From positions 201,682,181-201,746,180 of the forward strand of contig CP136067.1 in the NCBI GenBank assembly GCA_032622095.1: a stretch of 64,000 nucleotides of DNA, written 5' to 3'. The position numbers were made by a program, and so were the translations under genes. Source of the DNA: Siphonodentalium dalli. Its lineage: Eukaryota; Mollusca; Scaphopoda; Gadilida; Siphonodentaliidae. This document shows, piece by piece, positions 1 through 10,325 of this stretch. The stretch's first letter is position 1, and every line of letters starts with the position of its first letter. Under the pieces are notes generated by a model that was given only the letters and a program-made list of their open reading frames with translations, was not told where the DNA came from and did no database searches.

Positions 1-360
1 AGAAAAATTTCTCACGTGAGAAATATGAGATCTCGTAAGAAATGCAGACTTAGAAATATTTCCACTGAACCGATAGTATATTTTTCTAAGTTGCAAATTC
101 TAATTTGAGTTCCCATGAGAAAAATAGACTTTGAAATTATCATCCTTCAAGTAGGTTTTTAAAAAAATTCAGGGTTAAGAAATTTTCATGTGATTTCTTA
201 TGAGGAATGCAGACTTTGAAATTTTTTCACAAAAACTTATTGGATATTTTCAAAGTCAGAAATTCTCACGTTAGATCTCATAAGAAATACAGACTTTAAA
301 TTGTGTGGTCTCCAATTCCACAAAAGTAAGCTAAGTGTGATTTTCTTACATGAGAATATG
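1..360. repeat. degenerate CTCACGTGAG / AGAAATGCAGACTT repeat tract
   Basis: The stretch is built from diverged copies of a module in which a palindromic TTCTCACGTGAGAA-like block is followed by ATCTCATAAGAAATGCAGACTT. Clear instances begin near 8, 190 and 245. The same palindromic block recurs next to the macrosatellite at 5641-6030. No coding potential is visible. The left boundary is cut by the window edge. Confidence 0.5.
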
Positions 361-1329
361 TTAGAAATAGGGTAGATATTTTTAAGTCAGATTTCAATGG
401 TGGGTAAAATGATTTAATCTAGAACATGTGGTCTTGAGAAATCTGATCTGGTGTATGCTGGAGAATTCAAAATATAAAATGCACCAAAACAGTTACTGGA
501 GTTAACCTGTACATGTCAGTTGCTGTGCATGATTTAGACTGTAAATTATCTTTATATCTGTGCTAGAAGCTTAAGTTGTGTTATATTCACGAGAAGGGGA
601 ACATGGAGTTATATTTATTGTTTTATTTGTGGATATTCTTTAATGATAAGTTCCACAACATGGAATACACACTATACTAGGTAAGTGTAATATTTATATA
701 AATGGCAGAGGGCTTTAGGCATCATGCATCTGGCATCATGGCAAGATTGTATGGCATGTGGTCTCTTGTGTTGCCTTTACTGCAGGTTCTAATATGTAAT
801 TTATCAACCAGGTAGACTACATGCAGTATATATATTAAAGTTGATTTAAATTTAATTTTCATATATTTTAAATTATATTTCTAGAATAAATAATGATGGC
901 CCATATCACATCAAATAAACTTCTGTTATTGTTAATTGATTCTAAGACAGAGTAAATGTTCAAATCCATTTTAACAAAATGAATTAATTTTAGGAAATAA
1001 ACAATTTATGGCAGTTTTCATTGTTTCATGGAAGTGATTTTTACAGTTATTTGGAATATTCCACGAAGAGCAGTTAACATGTTGCAGTGTACACATGCAC
1101 ACATGTTGAACAGCAATTGAAAAATTGGTTGATCAAATATTAAGAAAAGTTAAGTTGAAGTTTAGTGTGAGATTTGTGTGAGAATACAGATCTGTATTTG
1201 TACAATATAGATTCATCGCACACACAAATGCCTCTAAGATCAGGGACCCCAGAAGCAGAAAATGGCAAGGGGGAAAAAGCAGTCCGAAAGCCTGGAAATT
1301 CTCAATGACAGTGTTTGTTATTTTATAAC
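361..1329. other. AT-rich stretch, nothing recognised
   Basis: No open frame of useful length, no splice-bounded exon and no terminal-repeat structure could be supported here. The sequence is AT-rich and looks like ordinary intergenic or intronic DNA. Confidence 0.5.
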
Positions 1330-1468
1330 CTTACTAGCAGGGTTACCCGGCGTTGCCCAGGTTAATGTATGCTGTGGATATTTGTTGGGAATAGAGAATG
1401 CTCTTGCTTAAAGTGTTATACGTTTTCTCATAAATTGTATATTTAAATAGCATCACAAAACATGATTA

Positions 1469-1804
1469 TTACAGTCATGGAATATAAGTAGTGGCTCACC
1501 TTGTCAATTGTCATTCTGTTTATCACGATTAATCCGTTCCACCAATTATGAAGTATTTATTTATTTACAACTGCGTATACATTAGACGTTATAATATGAT
1601 ACATGAACATCATAAACACATTAGTTCGATAAAAGATGATAATTGGGTTTTACATATTGAGATGTATCAATCAATCTAGTGGGTTGGACTAAGATCTCGA
1701 GGACACCTGTCTATCATATCTCCATGAAGATACAGATGTTTCAAAGAAATTTCCAGGTGCTCCTCTGTTCATGGTGCTATATATTGGCTAAATGTTCTTA
1801 GTTT
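1469..1804 (+). repeat. segment B, single-copy counterpart of the 336-bp joint sequence in the array
   Basis: These 336 bases match 9988-10323 and the equivalent place in array copies 2-9 with no indel and three substitutions noticed (near 1548, 1710 and 1794). Sequence on either side is unrelated: upstream the flank reads CATGATTA, and downstream it continues into 4 kb of transposon remnant absent from the array units. This is the likely donor of the B segment, unless both descend from another genomic copy of the same dispersed element. Confidence 0.85.
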
Positions 1805-2809
1805 AAACGACATTTTGCTGCGCATATATATCAGCTACATGTGCCAGGCACAGAGCGAGATTTTGAGTTGTTTATGTCAGTCGATGAGTCTGTACTAAAA
1901 CCCTTGTCAGATGTCAGTATTGGTAGGATCCTGAAAAGTCTTTTGCTACTAACTGCATTTTCTTGTATATCAGAAGAAACTATATTTGACTGCACACTGT
2001 GATCACTATTTTTGAACAGGCATTCCATATCTCTTGACAAATTGTAACTTTTTGTGGAAACTGTATTGAATGGAACAGACTAAATTTTGTTATTATATAT
2101 ATGCAATCCTCTGATGGTTCGAGGTCTCTCAGTTTGCACGAATATATGTATCTCTTCAATAGAATGATAAATATACGTTTAATGCTTCTTCTAGTTATCT
2201 CTTTTTGCTAGCTCATTGTGTGAATGCCTTGATTGCCATTCCCATATAAATATGACTGTTAAGAAGATACAATTGTTCAAGTGACTTATGTGGGTCACCA
2301 TATGTCGGGATTGTGAAATGTGAACGCCCAACTACTTTAAATGATATGGAGATGGCCTGGTGACTGTATATAACTTATATGTGGATATCGGCGAATAGCA
2401 ATCTTATCAATGATAGTCCATATCCGCTCGACATCCGTGATGCAAACGACACCAAATGTGATTTAATTCATGGTATATCATTAGAGAAAAACGTGTATGA
2501 ATGTGGTGGAATTTTGGTTTATTAAATCAATTGTTGATGCAACGCTGACTCGAACAACGCCATATTGCGAATGTGATTATGTATTCGTTTGGTGGAAATC
2601 AGCGACAAAACTATTTCTCCATATTTTTTTAATTTCCTCTCCCACCAAGAGCGTCATTTTAGAAATTTTTAACCCGCACCATTATCTTCCTTGTAAAAAG
2701 TTACCCCTCTCAGAACGCCTTGGTGCCATCTCGATTGTACCGCGTGAAGTTATATATATAGAATGCACACAGGCAGACAAAAAGACAGACAGACAGCACG
2801 ATTTTATTT

Positions 2810-4870
2810 CTTGTATCATTTGAGAAGAACGTGTCTGAATTTGATGGTAATTTGTACTAAAAATATTTTGTATCAATTTTGGTGACCCTCCCGTCCCTAT
2901 TTCGGACTCAAGCTGCACACACTAAGACTCATTAGAGATTAGAGATGCATATATATGAAATTGGTGAAAATTGGCGAGTATACAAATTCGTATCAAATTT
3001 AAGGTCCCCATATCTCTCACCCATAGGGCACCAATTTGGTGTATCTAAACCACACGATAAGATTCCTCGTATCACGGAGAAGAATATGTATCAGTCTGGT
3101 GGAAATCGGCACTAAACATATAGATATAATTTTTTGTGTCCCTCTCATCTCTATACACCACTGACTCGAATGGCCCCACTTGTGACATCCATAAACCACA
3201 CGATTACACTCCTGATATCATGGAGATGATTGTGTATAAGTTTGGTGATAATCGGCGACTAAACAATTTTTTTTATCCAATTTGGTGCCAATCCCTCCCC
3301 TCTCCATCTCTCACCCAAAACAGCACCACTATGGCGTCTTTAAATCACGATTAGATTCCTCGTATCATGGATAAGAACGTGTATCAATTTGGTGGAAATT
3401 GGCGCTAAAACAATTGTGCATCAATTTTGGTGCCCCTGTCCCTTTCAATGCAACCCTGGCTCGAATGATGCCGCATTTTAGAGATAAAAGCCACACCATT
3501 AGACTCCTCATACCATGGTAGAGCCCGAAGCCGCCATCGCAAGCCGCCGCCGCCAGCCATATTGGCCACAAGCCGCCGCCAGCCATATTATCTCTAACGC
3601 CAGCCACATTAAAAAATCTCCGCCACCGGAATTGTAAAATGGCTGAGCCGTGTGCATGGGATTATATGTCAAGCACAACTGTACTGTGAATCGCAAAGAA
3701 CTAAATCACATTGCCTAATATTGGCATATACTCGCATGGACACGGCATGGTTGTTATATTATCAGAACACGGTGAACACCGGGCCCCTTAGTGTGGAATA
3801 GACTATCCCAAATGCATGCTTTCATATAACTGAATGGGCGCATCCATTTGGTATTGAAAGGGTTAAAATATAAATTGTTTATATCGACAACACCCAGTCT
3901 CGGACATCGCTAGCATTTGTCAATATATACACATAAGAATAGAAAAAAATAGTTTGAAATATTATATATCACTACTATCGGGTTCATCATTCAATGATGC
4001 ATGCATATATCGCAAGATGGCAGTGATGGTAGCAGTCTGAAGTCGACAGAAGTCCCAAATGTAACTACTTATACCGATTAGATGGAAAACTACATAGTAT
4101 ATCCATACCAGTCCTTCGTGAATTTTCACCATAATGGAAAAGCCCAACATCAAAAGATTATGTGTGGTCTGGAATTCTACGGGTTCACCACAAACGCTAA
4201 AGAAACGGCATCTATAACCGGTAAAGGGGATTAGGAACATTTCGGAAACGAGAATACGCTGAATGCCAACATCTCAGCCGGCTGAGCCGCCATATTTCGT
4301 CAGCCACGAACGTCGTGACTGAGCCGGCTTAGCTAGCTGACCAGCCACGAAAATCGGTTAAGCCAGCCATGAAAACTATTTGTCGTGGCTTCGGGGTCTA
4401 TACCATGGGGATGATTTTGTATAAGTGTGGTGGCAATCGGCGACTTATCAAATTTAGTGCCCACCCCCTCCAAATCTCTCATTCAAAAACAACAATTTGG
4501 CGTTGTTAAATCGCACAATTAGATTCCTTGTATCATGAAGAAGAATATATATCCATTTGGTGGAAATCGGCGCTAAAATAAGTTTTTATCAATTTTGGTG
4601 ACCCTCTCCCCTTCCGTTCATCCCTGTCTCAAACGACGCCACTTTTGACATATTTAAACCACACCGTTGGATTCTTCATATCATGGGGATGATTATATGT
4701 CAGTATCGTGGCAATCGGCGACAGAAGAAAAAAATATGCCCCCCCCCCTTCCGGGCACCCCTGACGCGAACGGCGCGACTTTTGCCATATTTAAACCACA
4801 CCATTAGATTCCTCATATTATGGGGATGATTATATATAAGTTTGGTGGCAATCGGCGACAAATTTTGTTC
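2810..4870. repeat. diverged tandem modules of about 145 bp in an alternating two-type pattern
   Basis: A recognisable core, a GATTCCTCRTATCATGG block followed by a TTTGGTGG-AATCGGCG block, recurs near 3058, 3207, 3353, 3503 (continued at 4401), 4523, 4671 and 4806. Spacing is about 135-150 bp after removing the 3519-4400 insertion. Units alternate between an AGAAGAATATGTATCA form and a GATGATTGTGTATAAG form, so the higher-order unit is a dimer of about 295 bp. It lies inside the composite element and encodes nothing recognisable. Confidence 0.6.
3519..4400. mobile_element. hAT-like non-autonomous DNA transposon (882 bp)
   Basis: The termini are inverted: the left end reads TAGAGCCCGAAGCCGC and the reverse complement of the right end reads TAGACCCCGAAGCCAC, 14 of 16 matching. 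The element is bracketed by a perfect 8-bp direct repeat TACCATGG (3511-3518 and 4401-4408), and the host module reads continuously once one copy and the insert are removed. An 8-bp target duplication with short terminal repeats is typical of the hAT superfamily. Subterminal regions are rich in AGCCGCC and AGCCACGA motifs and include a 14-bp palindrome CTCAGCCGGCTGAG (4273-4286). No transposase is encoded. Confidence 0.85.
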
Positions 4871-5082
4871 TGCCCCTCCCCCTTTTCTGCCCCTGACAAC
4901 AACGGCGTCACTTTAGAAAATTCTAACCCCGACCATTATCTTTCTCGTAAAAAGCTACTCCTAGTAGACCCCTTTGGCATCATCTAGATGGTCCCCTGTG
5001 AATTTATATAGAACACAGACAGACAGACAGACATTCGCAAATATAGATATAGAAAAAGATGATAAATGACAGTGTTAAATTG

Positions 5083-5570
5083 TTAAAGGTACTCAATCCG
5101 ATAAAACTCATCTCAATTACTATTTCAATGGCTTCGGGGGTCAAAAATATTTGATTCGAGTCGAGGAAGTCACCCATCAAAGCTCAGATTTGTTAGATAT
5201 CGATTTTATAAATCTATTATTTTTCATTATCGGGAATTCTTTCTGGCCCAGTACATAGTCAAAATTGCGTGATTATTACCACTTGATTTTAGAGTTATCC
5301 ATCCTTGTCTGTTTGAATAGAGTTTTGGTGTAATCATCTCGAGCAGGTTTCAAAATTGACGGCAATTATTAGTACTCATCTCGAGAAATTAACAAATTTC
5401 AAAAATCAATATCTAATAACTCTGAGCTTTGTTTGATGGGTTCCTCGACTCGAATCAAATATTATTTACCCCCAAAGCCAAAGAAATAGTAATATAGGAC
5501 CCTCTGATCGGATTGTTGTTGTTGGAATCTGTTGAGATGGGGAACCTCTTTACGGATTGAGTACCTTTAA
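5083..5570. mobile_element. foldback (long inverted repeat) element, 488 bp
   Basis: The ends are perfect inverted repeats, TTAAAGGTACTCAATCCG at 5083-5100 and its complement at 5553-5570. Homology between the arms continues inward with gaps, covering a CTTCGGGGGTCAAAAAT / ATTTACCCCCAAAGCC block and a GATTCGAGTCGAGGAA / TTCCTCGACTCGAATC block, towards a centre near 5327. TTAA sits at both extreme ends and could be either part of the terminal repeat or a TTAA target duplication of the piggyBac type. No coding sequence. It lies in the segment that the array units lack. Confidence 0.7.
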
Positions 5571-5640
5571 TGATACCAAAATGAATTTGGTAGCACATAG
5601 ATTTGTTTGAATTAGATAGTCCTTATTTGTTATACTGGTC

Positions 5641-6030
5641 ATTATATTTTGAAATATATAGAACAGGAATGTTTTCTTATATGCATGAGAAAATTATTTT
5701 TCTCGCGAGAGAAATGATTCTTTCTCACGTGAGAAATGATTCTTTCTCATGTGAGAAATGATTCTTTCTTACGTGAGAAATGATTCTTTCTTACGTCAGA
5801 AAAAATTATTTCTCACGTGAGGTTTTTAATATGCAAATTAGCAAGATTTTTTCTCACGTGAGAAAAAATTCTTACATGAGAAAAAATATTTCTTACATGA
5901 GGAAAGATTCTTTCTCATGTGAGAAAAAATTCTTACGATATCTTGCTAATTTGCATATTAAAAACCTCACGTGAGATTCTAACGTGAAATTCTAACGTGA
6001 GAATCTAACGTGAGATTCTCATGAGAATTA
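5641..6030. repeat. cluster of CACGTG-centred palindromic repeats at the array's left edge
   Basis: Between about 5701 and 5818 a 22-bp unit, GAGAAATGATTCTTTCTCAC plus GT, repeats five times, with CACGTG, CATGTG or TACGTG as variants at its centre. Further copies of TTCTCACGTGAGAA follow at 5847-5935, and a 13-bp ATTCTAACGTGAG unit repeats at 5975-6016. CACGTG is an E-box core, but here the repeats look like simple-sequence expansion of a palindrome. The part from 5865 onward is also present in the array copies. Confidence 0.75.
5811..5976. repeat. perfect 36-bp inverted repeat around a 94-bp spacer, containing the array breakpoint
   Basis: Positions 5811-5846 are the exact reverse complement of 5941-5976. 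The 94-bp spacer is itself made of shorter CACGTG palindromes. The first base shared with later array units is 5865, inside the spacer, so copies 2-10 keep only the right arm. An intact palindrome here and half-palindromes in every other copy indicate that the left flank carries the older arrangement. Confidence 0.85.
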
Positions 6031-6589
6031 TGTTAGGACATTTTGGTAAGGGTGCAGTTGAAAAATCGTGCCCACCTTTCCCATTACGTAATAATTGTAA
6101 TTACTTGGGAGGATTGGTGCCAACAGGGGATTATTCGGTTGTTCAAGGGTTTTGGCACTTTTTTCTGCCTGTCAAAGCGCATGCAAGGTGATGAAATCTG
6201 TTCGAACATTAAATGTTGATAAGAGGTCTAGTGTGAAAATGTGCATTCAGTCTGGAAAAGATTGTTAACGAAAATTATTCCATGTTCTTTCCATGTCCGT
6301 AGATTCAGTGTTGAACCTTTTATTTTAAAATGTTCATTATTCCATAAAATTGAAGACAGTAAGTGTATGGTCTCTTTTTCTGATATCAATAGCTCAGACC
6401 AGGTAATAAGGACATCTCTCCAGAAAGATTCTGGATACGGGCAGAATATTGTTTTAAGTATTGGCCTCCATATGTGAGAAAGAGGGGATCTTCGTCTATT
6501 GGTAAATCTACAAGGGGTACCATTTCGGTAAAATTTGGCAAATCCACGTTATTTTCATAGATGAGTTGAAAGCTTCAACATCAACCATT

Positions 6590-7030
6590 TTCAGGCCCCC
6601 TGCAAATAAAATAAAATAGTCCCCTTTTAAGTCATCTGAGGTCAAAGGCATTATCAAGATATTCCCCTGGTCAGGTGACCCATGTATACCAATTTTCCTA
6701 CATATCTTCTACGCTGATAAGGAAAACTCTTTATTGCCCATATCTGTTATTTGTGCCCCTTCAATTCATCTGAGGTCAACTGTACCTATCCCATGACACC
6801 GCTTGGGCCAATATACACATGTGAACCAATTTTCAATGACCAGATTTTAACCATATTGGGTATATAATTAATTATTCAGTGAAATTAATAGATAGCTCCT
6901 GTTAAGACATCTATCCCAAGGCACTCCCTGTGTCAACTGACCCATGTATACAAATATTCAACAAATATCCACCAGTTTTGTCCAGACAGATAACAAACAA
7001 ATAAAAATTGAGCTTTATTAGTATAGATGG
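6590..7030. repeat. repeat remnant with three diverged submodules and a retroposon-like tail (in every array copy)
   Basis: Three stretches of about 140 bp share a CATCTGAGGTCAA / AAGACATCTATCCCAAGG block and a GACCCATGTATACCAAT-like block (starting near 6610, 6765 and 6898). The end is GTCCAGACAGATAACAAACA followed by TTTATTAGTATAGATGG, resembling the 3-prime tails of invertebrate dispersed repeats. It encodes nothing recognisable. Equivalent blocks lie 4.46 kb apart through the array. Confidence 0.5.
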
Positions 7031-7358
7031 AAGGATATTAAATCATTTCAAGATACCTGAAACTCCAGTGGATAACTGCAGAGAAATTTAGAAAGTGGTG
7101 AAGAAATAGTATGAATCACAGTTTGACATAATTAACATATAGTACCAAACATTATACATAATTATGCTCTTACAGGTTAAATGACAGGTTAATTGATAAT
7201 ACTTTTATTGTGTATAATATAAGACCATATTAACAATACAAAATGCGTATTTTCAAAACAAAAACAATACAAATAGCACTATTACATGATTGTATATAAA
7301 TCACTCAAAACATTTTAAAACTTAATCTAAGAGTTGCCATCACTGAAATATCTGTATA

Positions 7359-7827
7359 CACCCATCAGTAAGCCTGTCCCTGAGAATAAGCCCGGGCTAT
7401 GTTTTTCGCTCTGAAAAACATCACGGGTTCACGGGTGGTTCTCGTAGATAAGCCCACCCCAATTTTTAGAATGAAGAGGGCGAGTATACATTAATGTCAG
7501 GTTAACTCTGAAAGATGATAACAATTCATGCACAAAAATAGCCTTAATACATCTAATTGCCATTGCCAACTCATTAATACAACCTGCCCTTTTGAATTTC
7601 AGAAAATGCTGTATTACAATATATAAGATATTTATGTCTTATTTTAAATATTTAATCTAACATAATAATACACAAAATAACTTATTCTAACTAAATAAAA
7701 TATTATGATTCATATAAAACATGACATTAGATTAGGACTATGTGGGGGTTCTCAAAGGTAAGCCCAGTCCAGAGTTTTTGTGTAAAAAAAACAAATTATA
7801 GCCCTCCCCCGGGCTTACTGATGGGTG
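7359..7827. mobile_element. MITE with CACCCATCAGTAAGCC terminal repeats and flanking TA (one per array copy)
   Basis: The 16-bp termini CACCCATCAGTAAGCC and its complement are perfect and are each flanked by TA (7357-7358 and 7828-7829). This fits a TA-duplicating element of the Tc1/mariner kind, although the flanking TA could also belong to the repeat. Inner parts also show inverted similarity. A hairpin TGTTTTTC-GCTCT-GAAAAACA lies at 7400-7420. Equivalents are at 11823-12291, 16287-16755, 20756-21224, 25220-25688, 29675-30143, 34130-34598, 38594-39053, 43027-43495 and 47491-47957. They were amplified with the array and did not insert separately. Confidence 0.7.
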
Positions 7828-8253
7828 TAATATCAGAGATGTCATTAAAACTTATTAATTGATTAGGTGATGCATCATAATGGGTATGGGTATCAAAAGG
7901 CACTAATGGCAGTGCACTATCAAAAATCACTATCAAATATTATAAAAGAGAAATGAGCATTGACACTAAAGGCACTTACAGACAGCGACACGAACAATGC
8001 GAACTATTAGCACAAAATATTCTCGTGGAAATTCGTCATCATACATTGTGGGTTATTCTTGTTTGTTTTGCGTTTTCAAATGGCAACTTTGCAGTCATCG
8101 CAGATGGTATATATCTTTTTTATTTCCTAAGGGGCTGTGGGCTCATTGGTCCAAATGCATATACGTTCATAACACTGAAATAGTCTTTTTAATGCCTTCT
8201 AATAAAAAAAATAAAATGCAAATTAAACAAGAGGTGTGCACTCGCGTGCTAGC

Positions 8254-8653
8254 ATACCCCCACTGTGGCAATATTCAACCCGCATTATCCATAAACCCAA
8301 CAAAAAAGATTTTTAACTTTAAAGAAAAATTTGGATTAATAATATCGATATGGTGTCGCAAGAAGCTTGTACAGAAAAAAATATTCAAATTGGTTATATT
8401 TGTTCGAATGATTGCAGAAACCCAAAAAATGGTAGAAAATGAGGCGTAACTTAAAAACAAAAGTCGGACCGAAACGCAATTAGCATCATGCGGAGAGGCA
8501 GTCCTAAGGAGATTGCATACAAAAAATTATTGAAATCGGTTCAAAGTTGTTCGAGTTATGAGGTCGGACGGACGGACACACGGAGGGAGAAAGCATGACG
8601 GACACACGCAGTCAATCCAGTATACCCCCCATTTTCTTCGAAAGTTGGGGTAT
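8254..8653. mobile_element. repeat element with ATACCCC ... GGGGTAT ends (400 bp short form, array copies 1-9)
   Basis: The element begins ATACCCCCACTGTGG and ends with a hairpin-like TATACCCCCCATT ... GTTGGGGTATA block after a GGTCGGACGGACGGACAC tract, the kind of tail seen in many invertebrate non-autonomous elements. The terminal repeats are short and imperfect (ATACCCC/GGGGTAT), and no clear target duplication was found. The long form in copy 10 (48366-49221) has three internal submodules where this one has one. The family is not assigned. Confidence 0.55.
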
Positions 8654-9031
8654 AATAAGTTACCAAATTTGACTCATATATCAATATAAGTTTAGAGGAT
8701 TGCAAGCTATGTGTATAGCATATCTGGTCATGAAGTAGCATCGTTTTGATGTCAAAATTTAAACGTTGAACCATTCAAATGAATTCGTACAAAACACCAG
8801 TATTTGAGATCGCCACAAGCCAAGAAAAAAACCCGCAAGATACATGTAGTTGCAAAAGTCATATTTAAGGAACATGTCCATATCTGAGCAAAACTCGCAT
8901 GCGAATGAATCAACTGTGACACGATCACACCAGTCGGCAGTCGCCACTTAGATACGCCCTCACTCGAGATTATTTACAGCTCAACACTTTGACTGATTGT
9001 TTGAAAATCTAAACCGCGATGAAGAAAAGAC

Positions 9032-9543
9032 GGATTCGTCATCTCAAGTTTAGCCTCGGTGAAGCTGGTTTAGCTGGATCGCCTAATTAGATGGTTTAGT
9101 TGCCGGTTTAAAATATCAAAATTGACAAAAACTTATCCCCACACACTTTAATGGCGTGAGTGCTTCTCGCTTATAAATTTCCAATCAAAATATGCTCGCT
9201 GTCGTAATTATTAATTCTTGCAATCAATAAAATGAGGCGGTCTGCATTAGAAAAGTACTATTAATTATCTCGACGATACAGAGACATCACTGCTAAACCA
9301 TTGGTCTGGCTGGACCAGTTTTAAACCAGAGATGACGAATGTGGCACTTAGACCTGCGGTCTCGGGTTTAAACCACAGATTTTGCTGACTCACAGTGATT
9401 TAAACCTAGAGGTTTATGTAGATCAGGTTTAAACCACAGGCACTTTGTAGAAAACAGTGTTTACATAATATATATATAAAGGTATATTTTCATAATACTT
9501 TTGCTACAAGCTCCCCGTGGTTTAAACCTGAGATGATGAATCC
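9032..9543. mobile_element. GTTTAAAC-rich element with imperfect inverted ends (one per array copy)
   Basis: The left end GGATTCGTCATCTCAAGTTT and the reverse complement of the right end GGATTCATCATCTCAGGTTT differ at two positions. Inside, the motifs GGTTTAAACC, GGTTTAAACCACAG and GATTTAAACCTAGAGG recur at least six times on both strands, mostly in the right half (9330-9530). No target duplication was clear. No protein is encoded. Confidence 0.5.
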
Positions 9544-9987
9544 ATCCCTTACGGGGTGGATTACAAATGATAAATCATGGTGAAGGGAATCTGCACTATC
9601 GCATACTTCAGAAACACAACGAAGTGTTGAAGCGATACTCGCCATTGATCGATTGGGCACTTGGAATTATGGTATAATCGATGACCCCGAGAATTTAACG
9701 AGATAGTGAATATCGTCAGGACATAGATTGATTCCACAACTGCATTGCAATGCGAATGATGAAATATCCCTTGGTTAGTGACAAATGAGCGATTTCGATG
9801 AATTATTATAGAATGTTACATTATCCATAGGAGGCTGAGACAATGTACTCGGTAAATAGGATATCAATTTGAGTGACACTCAGGTCTTCAATATGATCCT
9901 AATCCATTGTGGGTTGTGTGTCTACAGTTGCACAAGTTTGCTACAATTTGGTCCCTTGATATAATTGTGTCGCAAGGGAAAGTCATT

Positions 9988-10323
9988 TTACAGTCATGGA
10001 ATATAAGTAGTGGCTCACCTTGTCAATTGTCATTCTGTTTATCACGATTAATCCGTTCCACCAATAATGAAGTATTTATTTATTTACAACTGCGTATACA
10101 TTAGACGTTATAATATGATACATGAACATCATAAACACATTAGTTCGATAAAAGATGATAATTGGGTTTTACATATTGAGATGTATCAATCAATCTAGTG
10201 GGTTGGACTAAGATCTCGAGGACACCTGGCTATCATATCTCCATGAAGATACAGATGTTTCAAAGAAATTTCCAGGTGCTCCTCTGTTCATGGTGCTATA
10301 TATTGGCTAAATATTCTTAGTTT
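9988..10323 (+). repeat. segment B within the array (nine copies)
   Basis: This is the 336-bp piece matching 1469-1804. Further copies lie at 14452-14787, 18917-19252, 23385-23720, 27840-28175, 32295-32630, 36759-37094, 41214-41549 and 45656-45991. Ten bases of uncertain origin (GAAAGTCATT) precede B, and two (CT) separate it from the next A segment. Both tracts look like junctional filler. Confidence 0.9.
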
Positions 10324-10325
10324 CT

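Larger units (their letters stand above)
1330..5055. mobile_element. composite transposable-element remnant
   Basis: The left part starts with a GC-rich phrase, ACCCGGCGTTGCCCAGG (1348-1364), of a type common at the ends of invertebrate dispersed repeats. The right part ends in GACAGACAGACAGACATT followed by a short GATATA tract (about 5020-5055), like a retroposon tail. A second tail of the same kind lies at 2745-2800, so at least two related elements or a nested copy are present. Inside are diverged tandem modules (2810-4870) and a later hAT-like insertion (3519-4400). No reverse transcriptase or transposase domain could be read in any frame, so the family is not assigned. The outer limits are approximate. 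Confidence 0.5.
5865..10325 (+). repeat. macrosatellite copy 1 (4461 bp)
   Basis: The left-edge copy carries private changes concentrated in its first 500 bases, including a missing 3-nt stretch near 6177 and substitutions near 6050, 6206, 6262 and 6367. It also has a T-to-C type difference near 8128 and TATTAATTC instead of TATTGATTC near 9210. The A-rich tract at 8206-8217 is interrupted by a T, unlike most copies. Confidence 0.95.

Noticed and set aside
6241-6477. 78-codon plus-strand frame repeated in each unit
   Set aside because: It starts with GTG, has no recognisable domain, and its preservation reflects the identity of the copies.
8759-8947. 62-codon minus-strand frame conserved in all ten copies
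   Set aside because: It starts with GTG and has no ATG, and conservation is explained by recent duplication of the whole unit.
9467-9490. TATATATAAAGG TATA-box candidate in each unit
   Set aside because: It lies in a simple TA run inside a transposon fragment, with no supporting downstream gene.
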